Shown here in pieces: positions 26,488-33,726 of a stretch of DNA of 44,122 nucleotides (within the stretch, counting starts at the first letter, position 1; each line of letters starts with the position of its first letter). The stretch spans positions 1-44,122 of the forward strand of contig JAGCGO010000087.1 in the NCBI GenBank assembly GCA_017649565.1, written 5' to 3'. The DNA comes from Fibrobacter sp. (GTDB lineage: Bacteria > Fibrobacterota > Fibrobacteria > Fibrobacterales > Fibrobacteraceae). The position numbers were made by a program, and so were the translations under genes. Under the pieces are notes generated by a model. The model was not told the DNA's origin. It did no database searches and saw only the letters and a list, made by a program, of their open reading frames with translations.

Positions 26488-28545
26488 CTATAGCGTCGCC
26501 GGTCTATACCCGAGCAACTTCATGCTGTAAAGCGCTGTGCCCTTACTGATGCTACGAACGCCAGTGGCGTAGCCGAAAATCTTGCGGAGCGGGATGTCGG
26601 CCTTCAAAAAGTGCGTCTTGCCGTCGCCGCCGATTTCCTTCACCTTGCCGTCGCGCGCCTGGATGTCGCCGGTCACGAGGCCGGCAAAGTTCACAGGACA
26701 TTCAAGCGAAAGTTCCATGACGGGCTCATAAAGCTGCACGTCGGCAGGCTTGATCAGTTTCATCACGCCGTCGGCACATGCTTTCTTGATCATGGGCGGC
26801 AAGGCGCCTTCGGTCCAGGTGAATTCGTGGACTTCGAAACGTACGCCCACAAGCGGACCCTTGCCCAAAATTCCCACTTCGGTGGATTCCAACAGTGCGG
26901 AACGCACGCCGGCCAAAATTTCACGGGGTGCAGTTTCCAAAAATTCGGCAGAAAGGCGGATGTCATGCGCATCGCTGTCAAGCGGTGTCGCAGAAAGCTT
27001 GATGGAAATCTTGTGCGGGCCGAGCTGGAACGTATTTTCGACGGGGCCGACATTACGGCACAGGCGTTCCTGCCAGCGCACTTCCGGGGAGCCGGCCTTC
27101 ACTTCGCAACCGAACTCGCGCTTTAAACGGGCAAGCAACACTTCGAGCTGCACCTCGCCCACGGTATGCAAGTACCAGAAACCGCCATCCAAATCGTGCT
27201 GCACGCGGAAACTCGGGTCCATGCGGCCAAGCGTCGCGAGGCTCTTTTCCACATGGGCGTAATCCTCGGCACCTATGCATTCCACACGCGTCTGCAAAAG
27301 CGGCTGGTAACGATCCCGGATGGACTCCGCGTCCTCCCGCTCGTCTCTCGTCTCTCGTCTCTCGTCTCTCGCCTCTCGTCTCTCGTCTCTCGCCTCTCGT
27401 CTCTCGTCTCTCGTCTCTCGCCTCTCGTCTCTCGCCTCTCGTCTCTCGTCTCTCGGCTCTCGTCTCTCGTCTATATATATCACCTGCCCCAGTTCCGTCT
27501 CAAACGGCGTCCGCATGGCATAAATGTCACCCGAACGGATTTCGTCGACAGGCTGCAACAAGTTCGCCTTGAGGCGCGAAAACTCAAAACCCGCAGGCCA
27601 CGCCTTGCGTTCCATATCGGTATGGCTGCGGAACAGCGAAATTTCGCCCACGCCCTTGAAATGGCGGAGGCGGATTACCTGGCCAAGTTCATTTGTCTTA
27701 AATTCAGGAACATCAGGCAAGAAGAACGTCAGCGCCGTCACGAGGCTACGAACGCCGAAGCCTTCCATCGCAGACCCCGCATAGCACAGAGCATAATCGT
27801 TACTCTTGGCAAGTTCCTTGAGACCACGCAACAGCATCTTGGGCGGAACCCGCTTGCCATCCATGGCCAGTTTCAAGACCTCGTCGTCAAAGTTGCTCGC
27901 GAATTCCACGGCCTCGGCGTAATGCTGCTTGAGCTCGCGGGATCCGTCCCAGCCGTCTTCCACGTTCCAGCCGTCATCGACGACTTCTTCCCCGGTGTCG
28001 GAGTGTGTAAGGCGGCTCTGGCTGAGCACATCGAGAACGCCCGTCATGCGGCCGTTCTCGTACTGCGGAAGCGTCATCAGCACCGGACGCACGCCCAGGA
28101 TTTCCTCGATGTTGATCAGCGTATCGTCGAGCGAATAGTCGGGATTGTCCAGCTTGTTCACGAACAAGATGGTCCGTACCCCTGCCTCGCGCAATTTTTT
28201 GAACGCGGCAATCGTCTGCGTCTCTACGCCGCTCGCCGCACTCACCACCAGCACGGCACCTTCCACGGCCGAGAGCGCCATGTCGACTTCGGCCCCGAAA
28301 TCAACGTGCCCCGGGGTATCTATAAAGTTGAACCAGGAGTCCTTCCACTCGAAATGCGCCACGCCGCTCTCGATGGTGATGCCGCGTTCCTTTTCTTCGG
28401 GCATGTAGTCCATCGTCGCAAGGCCGTCTTCGACGCGGCCGGGTCGGCGCACCTCCCCCGCCGCAAACAGGATACGCTCGGAAAGGGTCGTCTTCCCGGC
28501 GTCCACGTGGGCCAAAATGGCAATGTTGCGAATCGGCTGCGACAT
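26488..28545 (-). CDS. EF-G paralogue / ribosomal-protection-like translational GTPase with an inserted heptanucleotide-coded linker
   Basis: This 685-residue GTPase shows G1 AHVDAGKTT at residues 12-20, G2 EKERGITIESG, G3 DTPGHVDFG and G4 NKLDN. Domains II to V of the EF-G/TetM fold follow, closing with YATGVRSISKGTA. It sits between EF-G and Tet(M)-type proteins and is better called an EF-G paralogue than a resistance factor. Residues about 358-402, in the linker between domain II (ending GQVIYI) and domain III (starting YQPLL), are a repeated Asp-Glu-Arg-Arg-Glu-x-Arg peptide. It is coded by 19 heptanucleotide units at 27341-27473. Family members have no such insert. The repeat length is not a multiple of three, so gain or loss of one unit would shift the frame and remove domains III-V. 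Confidence 0.88.
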   Translation of the reverse strand: MSQPIRNIAILAHVDAGKTTLSERILFAAGEVRRPGRVEDGLATMDYMPEEKERGITIESGVAHFEWKDSWFNFIDTPGHVDFGAEVDMALSAVEGAVLVVSAASGVETQTIAAFKKLREAGVRTILFVNKLDNPDYSLDDTLINIEEILGVRPVLMTLPQYENGRMTGVLDVLSQSRLTHSDTGEEVVDDGWNVEDGWDGSRELKQHYAEAVEFASNFDDEVLKLAMDGKRVPPKMLLRGLKELAKSNDYALCYAGSAMEGFGVRSLVTALTFFLPDVPEFKTNELGQVIRLRHFKGVGEISLFRSHTDMERKAWPAGFEFSRLKANLLQPVDEIRSGDIYAMRTPFETELGQVIYIDERREPRDERREARDERRETRDERREARDERREARDERRETRDEREDAESIRDRYQPLLQTRVECIGAEDYAHVEKSLATLGRMDPSFRVQHDLDGGFWYLHTVGEVQLEVLLARLKREFGCEVKAGSPEVRWQERLCRNVGPVENTFQLGPHKISIKLSATPLDSDAHDIRLSAEFLETAPREILAGVRSALLESTEVGILGKGPLVGVRFEVHEFTWTEGALPPMIKKACADGVMKLIKPADVQLYEPVMELSLECPVNFAGLVTGDIQARDGKVKEIGGDGKTHFLKADIPLRKIFGYATGVRSISKGTALYSMKLLGYRPATL
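27341..27473 (-). repeat. Heptanucleotide tandem repeat (GAGACGA on the coding strand), 19 units inside a gene
   Basis: Nineteen contiguous 7-bp units follow TCGTCTC on the plus strand. The variants are TCGCCTC four times, TCGGCTC once, and a terminal TCGTCTA. The array is flanked by an alternating TA stretch at 27472-27480. All three frames of a 7-bp repeat encode the same seven-residue cycle, so the repeat itself never contains a stop, but a change in copy number by one or two shifts the downstream frame. Reading downstream by eye, one shifted frame stops within about 25 codons and the other at about 27053. Confidence 0.97.
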
Positions 28546-28766
28546 AATTCAAAAATACATAACTTCAAAAAAAAGGTCACCCGAACCGCCTTTTTAGAGC
28601 CCCCAAAGTACATTTCGAACAAACGCAACAAAACGATACGGAAATAATAATTTGTATACAATTTTTTATTCTCCGGCCGTTTCGCTTTTTTCTTTAAAAA
28701 CGCCATTTTTGGGAAAATTTTGTAAATCTTTCTTTGCAGTGTACATCTCGGGAAAGTGCAGTTTGC

Positions 28767-28772
28767 TATATT
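28767..28772 (+). promoter_or_regulatory. Possible -10 box TATATT
   Basis: TATATT lies 30 bases before the chosen start of the alpha-CTD-repeat gene, in a T-rich context. No convincing -35 box is seen 17 bases upstream. The same box occurs before several other genes in the window, which is the only support. Confidence 0.3.
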
Positions 28773-28802
28773 GTTTTTGGGGTGCAAAACAGTGGAACTT
28801 TT

Positions 28803-30269
28803 ATGGAATTGCAAAATATACCAACCAAACTGGTTAACAAATTCAAAAAAGCCAATATTAGAACTGTTGAGGACTTACAGAACAACTACAATCGATTAAT
28901 TAATGGATTAGGATTTGGCGGTATTTTTGTCGCCGCGCTTCTGGATTATATGCAACGCGAGGGCATCAAGCTGCCTGAGGGCACCTCTACACACCGAAAA
29001 GAGTCCATTGAGACGAAAAAAGAGTTCAAATTCTCCCCTCCGCCTTCAAAACTGTTGACAAAGGCCTTTATCAAGGCAAATATCTATTCCGTCGAAGACC
29101 TGCAAAAGAACTTCAAGGAGCTCACAAAAGCGGAATATTTCGGCAACAAGCGTATTGACGAACTCGTCAAGTACATGAAGGTGCTCGGAATCAAGGACAT
29201 TCCCGAATCCCTCAAGGCCAAGCACCTGGCATCTATCCAGAGCCAATTCGCCATTATCAAGAACGATGTCGACGAACTCGTCGCCTGCAAAAAGACGAAA
29301 TTCCTGTTCCCCTGCAACGCAGCCCTGAGCATCGCATTCGCGAAACTCCGCATCAACAACATGAGGGACCTGCAAAAGAAAATGCAGGAACTGCAGGAAA
29401 CCCTGCGCAGCAAGCATGTCGCCATTTCCGAACTCCGCTCCTGGATTCAGGACACCAAGGAATACTACAGCAACCACGATGGCGAACGCAAGCAGAACGT
29501 ACTTTCGATTTACGCAAACGGCCTCAAGACCATCGCTCCGGGCGTAAGCGTCTACAAAATCCGCTACACGCAGAAAATAGCCGCCTACCTGACCGGTAAA
29601 AACATTGCCGGCATGCCGAGAATAGACGGCCAGGCCATAGTCCAGCTGAACAATGCGCGGGACCTGATCCAGAAGCACATTTTCCTCGCTGCCAACGACA
29701 TTTTGCGCCAATTCAGCCTCAACATCAAGGATATTACCAAGGAAGAACGCTGGATTGCACGCCTGCTCTGCCGTGCCTCGGGATTCAAGGTTCGCGACCT
29801 CAAGCGTTACAGCCAGCCGAAGGGATTCGACATTTTTGTCACCAAGGACAGTGCAACGGCCCATCTCATCAAGGATACTGCCGACCGCGCCTACGAAATC
29901 CTGCAAAACCAGGTCATTCCCGTTGACATCGCCACCATTTCAAAGGCTCTCGCCAAGCGCGGGTTCAAGAAAATGGACGACGAAAAGTTGGCACATCTCC
30001 TGAGCAACCTGAGCTATATCGAAAAAAGCGGCAAAAATTTCACTGTACCCATCGAAAAACTCAAGTCGAAAGCGGATATTGCCCAAAGAATTCTCTTCAC
30101 GCTCGACAAGAAGCTTACCACAGAGGAACTTTGCATCCGCGTAAACAAGGTGCTCAAGCAGAAAAATAAGCCGACAAATCTGGAAACCCAGCGTTCAGCG
30201 ACCTCGTTCATGAAAAACGAGAACATCGTTTTCCATATCAAGACGGGAGAATGGTCTTACAAGAAATAG
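28803..30269 (+). CDS. Protein with three RNA polymerase alpha-CTD-like helix-hairpin-helix modules
   Basis: This 488-residue protein begins with a module (residues 5-55) reading IPTKLVNKFKKANIRTVEDL and ending with a LGFGG helix-turn. It strongly resembles the C-terminal domain of RNA polymerase alpha, which binds UP-element DNA and activators. A second module (about 78-132, PSKLLTKAFIKANIYSVEDL then YFGNKRIDELVKYMKVLGI) and a more divergent third (about 190-238, NAALSIAFAKLRINNMRDL) repeat the pattern. A middle helical region follows. Two C-terminal segments may be winged-helix: DIATISKALAKRGFKKMDDEK and KLTTEELCIRVNKVLKQKN. No N-terminal alpha assembly domain is present, so it is not RpoA. 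A nucleoid- or transcription-related role is inferred. ATG 28803 (GTGGAAC upstream) is preferred over ATG 28734, which lies before the putative -10 box. The stop is 3 bp from the convergent FISUMP gene. Confidence 0.7.
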   Translation: MELQNIPTKLVNKFKKANIRTVEDLQNNYNRLINGLGFGGIFVAALLDYMQREGIKLPEGTSTHRKESIETKKEFKFSPPPSKLLTKAFIKANIYSVEDLQKNFKELTKAEYFGNKRIDELVKYMKVLGIKDIPESLKAKHLASIQSQFAIIKNDVDELVACKKTKFLFPCNAALSIAFAKLRINNMRDLQKKMQELQETLRSKHVAISELRSWIQDTKEYYSNHDGERKQNVLSIYANGLKTIAPGVSVYKIRYTQKIAAYLTGKNIAGMPRIDGQAIVQLNNARDLIQKHIFLAANDILRQFSLNIKDITKEERWIARLLCRASGFKVRDLKRYSQPKGFDIFVTKDSATAHLIKDTADRAYEILQNQVIPVDIATISKALAKRGFKKMDDEKLAHLLSNLSYIEKSGKNFTVPIEKLKSKADIAQRILFTLDKKLTTEELCIRVNKVLKQKNKPTNLETQRSATSFMKNENIVFHIKTGEWSYKK

Positions 30270-30272
30270 GGC

Positions 30273-30893
30273 CTAGCGGACGCAACGCACCGAAAAACCG
30301 AAAATCTTGGGCTTGGCGGAATAGCTGAAGCCCATTGTTTTGTTGGTCATGAACCATACACGGGCATCGTTGGAGCCGTCTTCGGCGGTGCCGCTCCAGA
30401 AAAAGGCAAACTTGTTCATGTTGCCGTAGGTTTCGTCGTCAAAACGGTTGCCCGCAGGCATCGCAGAGAACTTGAGCGTATCGTTGCCATTGGTTTCGCC
30501 CTTCCAGCCGTACGTCGTTTTCAATAGATAGGCGGCATTGAAATCGGCACCGGCAGCAGTCCACAGACTTTCGAAATCTTCCTGGCTTGGCAAGCGGAAC
30601 CCGGCCGGGCATGCCTTTTTTGCAGCGTCCCAAGTGTAGAGACGTCCATAAGCCATGCAGTTGTCGTCGCTGTCGTCGTAGCAGTAGCTGTTTTCGGCCT
30701 TGAAATTCAGGTTGTCGCCGAACCATTCCCGGCCATCGATTTTTACGAGGCGGTAGCTCTGCTTGTCACGGGGGTCCTTGAACTCGTCGGAACGGGCGGC
30801 CTTGCGGGAGCCCTTCACTGCACCCTTGCCCTTTGCCGCAAATGCAGGCATCGCGACACAGAGCGCCATAAAAAACACTAGGAATTTTTTCAT
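30273..30893 (-). CDS. Small secreted protein with a single FISUMP domain
   Basis: This 206-residue protein has a cleavable signal peptide (MKKFLVFFMALCVAMPAFA), a basic linker (KGKGAVKGSRKAAR) and one FISUMP domain. Landmarks in the domain are FKDPRDKQSYRLVKIDGREWFGDNLNF, SYCYDDSDDNCMAYGRLYTWDAAKKACPAGFRLPS and the closing FGFSVRCVR. It is the minimal form of the domain in this window. The start lies 4 bp after the stop of the upstream FISUMP gene and has no ribosome-binding site of its own, so it is probably translated by coupling. It is the last gene of the reverse-strand cluster running down from 35799. Function is unknown. Confidence 0.87.
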   Translation of the reverse strand: MKKFLVFFMALCVAMPAFAAKGKGAVKGSRKAARSDEFKDPRDKQSYRLVKIDGREWFGDNLNFKAENSYCYDDSDDNCMAYGRLYTWDAAKKACPAGFRLPSQEDFESLWTAAGADFNAAYLLKTTYGWKGETNGNDTLKFSAMPAGNRFDDETYGNMNKFAFFWSGTAEDGSNDARVWFMTNKTMGFSYSAKPKIFGFSVRCVR

Positions 30894-30897
30894 GGGA

Positions 30898-31599
30898 CTA
30901 CTTGTCCGTCATGCAGCGCACGGGATAGCCGTTCTTGCGCGGGAGCGGCTGCTGCAGCACAAAGAAACGCTGCACCTTGCCCACTTCGCCTTCCACCCAC
31001 TTCCAGCGGATATCGGCAGCAAGGCCCTGCTTGATGGCGGTGGATTCCTTGACCTTCGTCGAACTCCAGAACGCACCGGTGTTCGCGACGTTCATGATGC
31101 CGCCGTTTCTCGAAATGAAGTCCCACTCGTCGATACTCGGGAGGTGCCAACCCTTCGGGCAGACCTTCTGGGCGTCGCCAAAGTCGTAGATGTGGTAACC
31201 GTCGCACTGCTTGCAGTCAATGCCGAACATCTTTTCGTAATCCAGGTTTTCCTTCATCCAGATTTGCTTGTCAATAAACGTAACGGCGTATTTGCGGTTG
31301 TCGCGGCTGTCCACGAAGGTTCCTTCCCAGTCGTCGTTCTCGCATATTAGAGAAATGTTCTTGACAGTCATTTTCTCTTTCAAGTTCTTCGAGGTGCAGG
31401 ACTTCTGGAGGGAAGCCTCCATCATCGTCGCATCGCGCCAGGATTGCAATTCCGGATCGCATACCATGTACTTGTTGTTCGTGCGCGTCATCTGACCATA
31501 CTTCGCTTCTGTGCATTCATCCTGAGCAAAGGCGGACGACACGGCTACAGCAAGCAAAGCCACCGGCAGAGACTTGCAAAGAGATTTCAGAATTCCCAT
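30898..31599 (-). CDS. Secreted protein with two Cys-rich modules and a FISUMP domain
   Basis: This 233-residue protein has a signal peptide (about residues 1-25, ending SSAFAQ). Two short Cys modules follow (about 26-65 and 66-96: ECTEAKYGQMTRTNNKYMVC and SCTSKNLKEKMTVKNISLIC, each followed by a Trp). They match the modules found six times in the protein at 8306-10474. One FISUMP domain follows, with FVDSRDNRKYAVTFIDKQIW, CPKGWHLPSIDEWDF and YPVRCMTDK. I chose ATG 31599 because GGAG stands eight bases upstream and a signal peptide follows directly; an in-frame upstream extension of 29 residues would bury it. TATATT lies directly before the ribosome-binding site. It is followed after 4 bp by a second FISUMP gene. 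Confidence 0.85.
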   Translation of the reverse strand: MGILKSLCKSLPVALLAVAVSSAFAQDECTEAKYGQMTRTNNKYMVCDPELQSWRDATMMEASLQKSCTSKNLKEKMTVKNISLICENDDWEGTFVDSRDNRKYAVTFIDKQIWMKENLDYEKMFGIDCKQCDGYHIYDFGDAQKVCPKGWHLPSIDEWDFISRNGGIMNVANTGAFWSSTKVKESTAIKQGLAADIRWKWVEGEVGKVQRFFVLQQPLPRKNGYPVRCMTDK

Positions 31600-31631
31600 T
31601 TTCAACTCCAATATACCAAGATTAAAATGTT

Positions 31632-31979
31632 CTACTTGTTCACCTGCGATTCGAGTGCCGCGACACGGGCGGCCAGGTCGGCGCAAAGTTCTTCCAGGCG
31701 GGCCAAGCGGACATCGTGTTCGCTGTCCTTCACGCGCTGGCGGCGCAGTTCGGTATCCTGCTCCACATTTTTCACGTCCACGGAATTCAGCCGGAAGTCG
31801 TGTTCGGCGTCCTTCGCTACCTGGGCCCTGAGCTTGAATTCCTGTTCGCGATCCTTGTTGTAGAGGGAATCGATCAGGCTATCATGCTCGTCATCCTTTT
31901 CCTTTTGGCGGTCCAGGCGTGCATCATGCTCCTGATCCTTGAGCTGGAGCTCGCGAAATCTTTCTTCGTCTATACTCAT
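31632..31979 (-). CDS. Repeat protein: six 14-residue KDxEHDxRL units, then a coiled coil
   Basis: This 115-residue, highly charged cytoplasmic protein has no signal peptide. From about residue 14 it contains six consecutive 14-residue units with consensus Lys-Asp-x-Glu-His-Asp-x-x-Leu followed by five variable residues. Variants include KDDEHDSLI, KDREQEFKL and KNVEQDTEL. The last unit runs into a short heptad-like segment (LARLEELCADLAARVAALESQV) that looks like a real coiled coil and may oligomerise the protein. ATG 31979 has GAGGT five bases upstream. It lies 33 bp after yolD and 32 bp before a FISUMP gene, so it may belong to the same transcript. I do not recognise the family; a rod-like structural or scaffold role is only a guess. 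Confidence 0.65.
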   Translation of the reverse strand: MSIDEERFRELQLKDQEHDARLDRQKEKDDEHDSLIDSLYNKDREQEFKLRAQVAKDAEHDFRLNSVDVKNVEQDTELRRQRVKDSEHDVRLARLEELCADLAARVAALESQVNK

Positions 31980-32012
31980 GGCTACCTCGGGGTTAAAGGA
32001 TTTTATTCCAAT

Positions 32013-32228
32013 TTAGCAATTCTCGTCGAGGGTGAATTCGTTCTCGACGGCATTCTGCTTGCGTTCCGCCGTAGCATCCAGCGCCTCGGAGTGCCCACGG
32101 AGTGCCGCAAACGGGTGGAAAATCTTCGCACGGTCCGTTACGCTCATGCGCGGGTGCTTCATGAGGAAGTTCCAGTCGTCCCGCGGGTAGGGCAAATCTA
32201 TTATATCTGAATAATCATCAAACTTCAT
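32013..32228 (-). CDS. YolD-like protein, partner of the Y-family polymerase
   Basis: This 71-residue protein matches the YolD-like family: YSDIIDLPYP, then HPRMSVTDRAKIFHPFAALRGHSEAL, followed by a polar tail. In Firmicutes, YolD-like genes are paired with UvrX/DinB-type error-prone polymerases, and the pair is often on plasmids or prophages and SOS-controlled. Here it directly follows the polymerase gene in the same orientation, which supports the assignment. The 66-bp gap between them is almost entirely a heptanucleotide repeat array whose units read GGATGAT or similar on the coding strand. The region upstream of the start codon, where the ribosome binds, is therefore made of repeat units. 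A TAG stands immediately before the ATG in frame, fixing the start. Molecular role is unknown. Confidence 0.75.
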   Translation of the reverse strand: MKFDDYSDIIDLPYPRDDWNFLMKHPRMSVTDRAKIFHPFAALRGHSEALDATAERKQNAVENEFTLDENC

Positions 32229-32230
32229 CT

Positions 32231-32293
32231 ATCATCCATCATCCATCATCCATCATCAATCATCAATTATCAATCATCAATGATCAATCATCA
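32231..32293 (-). repeat. Heptanucleotide tandem repeat between the polymerase and yolD, 9 units
   Basis: Nine 7-bp units read ATCATCC three times, then variants of ATCATCA (one ATTATCA, one ATGATCA) on the plus strand. They fill the gap from the polymerase stop codon to two bases before the yolD start codon. On the coding strand the units nearest yolD are GGATGAT, which carries a purine-rich GGA and an ATG. Unit number therefore sets the distance between the two genes and the translation-initiation context of yolD. Confidence 0.95.
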
Positions 32294-32294
32294 C

Positions 32295-33683
32295 TTAAGC
32301 TCGGTGACCCCCTATCTGTCCGTTCCTCTCCACGGTCGTAGCGCCTTCCTGCAAGTCCATACCCTTCACGATAGCATTCTTGCCAAAACGCTTCTTGATT
32401 AGGAGTTCCGCCTTCAGGCGTTTTTTCTCGCGTTCCTGCTTTTGCGCGTCCGTAAACAGGTCGAAGCCCTCGTTGCTTTCGTCCACCACGTCGATTGCCA
32501 CCAGATTCAGGCGCCGCACCGTCAGTTCCGGGTTGACGATACGGTCAAAGAGGCGCATCACCGCTTCGGCAAATGATGACTGCGAACTGGTGTAGTGTCC
32601 GAGAGATGCAGTGCCATGGGCGGGTTTCGGGACCATACGTCCATAAAAGTCCACCACCGTCTCGCCGTGGTAAATTCCCTTGTCTACATTCTCGCGGTCA
32701 TACCCTACTGTAAGAACCATACCCTTTGCGACCAGGTTGTGCTCGACCAGTGCCATAGAGACCGTATCGACCATCTCGCGCACCACGAGCCGTGCCTTTT
32801 CGAATGTATACGGGTCCTGCAGAACCTGTCCCTCGCCGGTGCTGCGGCTACGGGGTTTCGCTCTCTTGATGTCGGCGATGGTACAGGGTTCGTAACCCCA
32901 CGCATGGTCAATCAGGATTTCCGCATTCACGCCGAACATCTTGTACAGTGCCTCGGGATTCTTGACACTCGCGCGTGCAAGGTCGCCCATCGTGCGGATT
33001 CCCCGGCCACCGTTCAGGTAACACTTTTCCAAGCGCGCCGCAATCCCGCGGCCCACCTGCCAAAAGCTCGTTATCGGCTGGTGAGACCAAAGTTGCTTGC
33101 GATAGCTCATCTCGTCGAGTTCCGCGATGCGCACGCCGTCACTGTCGGCCTCCACATGCTTTGCCATCACGTCCATCGCAATCTTGCAAAGGTACAGGTT
33201 CGTGCCGATACCTCCCGTTGCCGTAATTCCCGTGGTCGTGAACACATCCTGGATTATCGTCTTTACCAGTTCCCGAGCCGACTTCTTGTACAACTTAAGG
33301 TAACGAGTCAAGTCCAGGAAGCACTCGTCGATAGAATAGGCGTGGATATCTTCGGCACTCACGTACTTGAGGTAGACATTGTAGACCTTCGTGGAGTACT
33401 CTACGTACTTGGCCATCTGCGGCTTGGCAATCGTGAATTCAACCTTCTCGCCCGTACGGCGTTCGACCTCGCGTACCTTCTGGTTCACCTCGAAAAGGCG
33501 GGCACGCCCGGGAATCCCGTAAGCCTTCAGGGCGGGCGTCACAGCAAGACAGATCGTCTTCTCGGTACGGCTCTCGTCGGCCACCACGAGCTTTGCCTTA
33601 AGCGGATCCAACCCCCGGAGGATACATTCCACCGAAGCAAAGAAAGACTTGAGGTCAATGGCTGCGTAGGTACGGTCGCCCAT
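32295..33683 (-). CDS. Y-family translesion DNA polymerase (UvrX/UmuC/DinB type)
   Basis: This 462-residue polymerase copies past damaged bases with low fidelity. The catalytic carboxylates are visible: Asp10 in AAIDLKSFFASVE and Asp119-Glu120 in AYSIDECFLDL. A steric-gate aromatic region (KSFFASVE), fingers and helix-hairpin-helix elements follow (GIGTNLYLCKIAMDV, FWQVGRGIAARLEK), then the little-finger domain. The tail VERNGQIGGHRA is the type seen in Firmicute UvrX-like polymerases that pair with YolD, and a YolD-like gene indeed follows. The chosen start ATG 33683 begins at the conserved MGDRTYAAID. The gene lies 43 bp after tcdA. I see no clear LexA box nearby, so damage control is not shown. 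The name dinB or uvrX is left open. Confidence 0.9.
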   Translation of the reverse strand: MGDRTYAAIDLKSFFASVECILRGLDPLKAKLVVADESRTEKTICLAVTPALKAYGIPGRARLFEVNQKVREVERRTGEKVEFTIAKPQMAKYVEYSTKVYNVYLKYVSAEDIHAYSIDECFLDLTRYLKLYKKSARELVKTIIQDVFTTTGITATGGIGTNLYLCKIAMDVMAKHVEADSDGVRIAELDEMSYRKQLWSHQPITSFWQVGRGIAARLEKCYLNGGRGIRTMGDLARASVKNPEALYKMFGVNAEILIDHAWGYEPCTIADIKRAKPRSRSTGEGQVLQDPYTFEKARLVVREMVDTVSMALVEHNLVAKGMVLTVGYDRENVDKGIYHGETVVDFYGRMVPKPAHGTASLGHYTSSQSSFAEAVMRLFDRIVNPELTVRRLNLVAIDVVDESNEGFDLFTDAQKQEREKKRLKAELLIKKRFGKNAIVKGMDLQEGATTVERNGQIGGHRA

Positions 33684-33726
33684 AGGATAAAAAATAGTCT
33701 GTTGTCTTGCAAATAGTCAAGCGCAC

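Noticed and set aside
27341..27473. CRISPR-like array
   Set aside because: Units are contiguous 7-mers with no spacers, so it is a microsatellite.
26488..28545. Tetracycline resistance gene
   Set aside because: The GTPase is related to ribosomal-protection proteins, but the switch region (EKERGITI) and C-terminal YAT motif are nearer to EF-G, so resistance is not supported.
27166..28647. Long forward-strand open frame opposite the EF-G-like gene, with repeated LVSRLSS peptide
   Set aside because: It is the antisense of a clear GTPase and of the heptad array; no domain is recognisable and there is no start signal.
32595..33716. 373-codon forward open frame opposite the Y-family polymerase
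   Set aside because: Antisense shadow; the polymerase motifs lie on the other strand.
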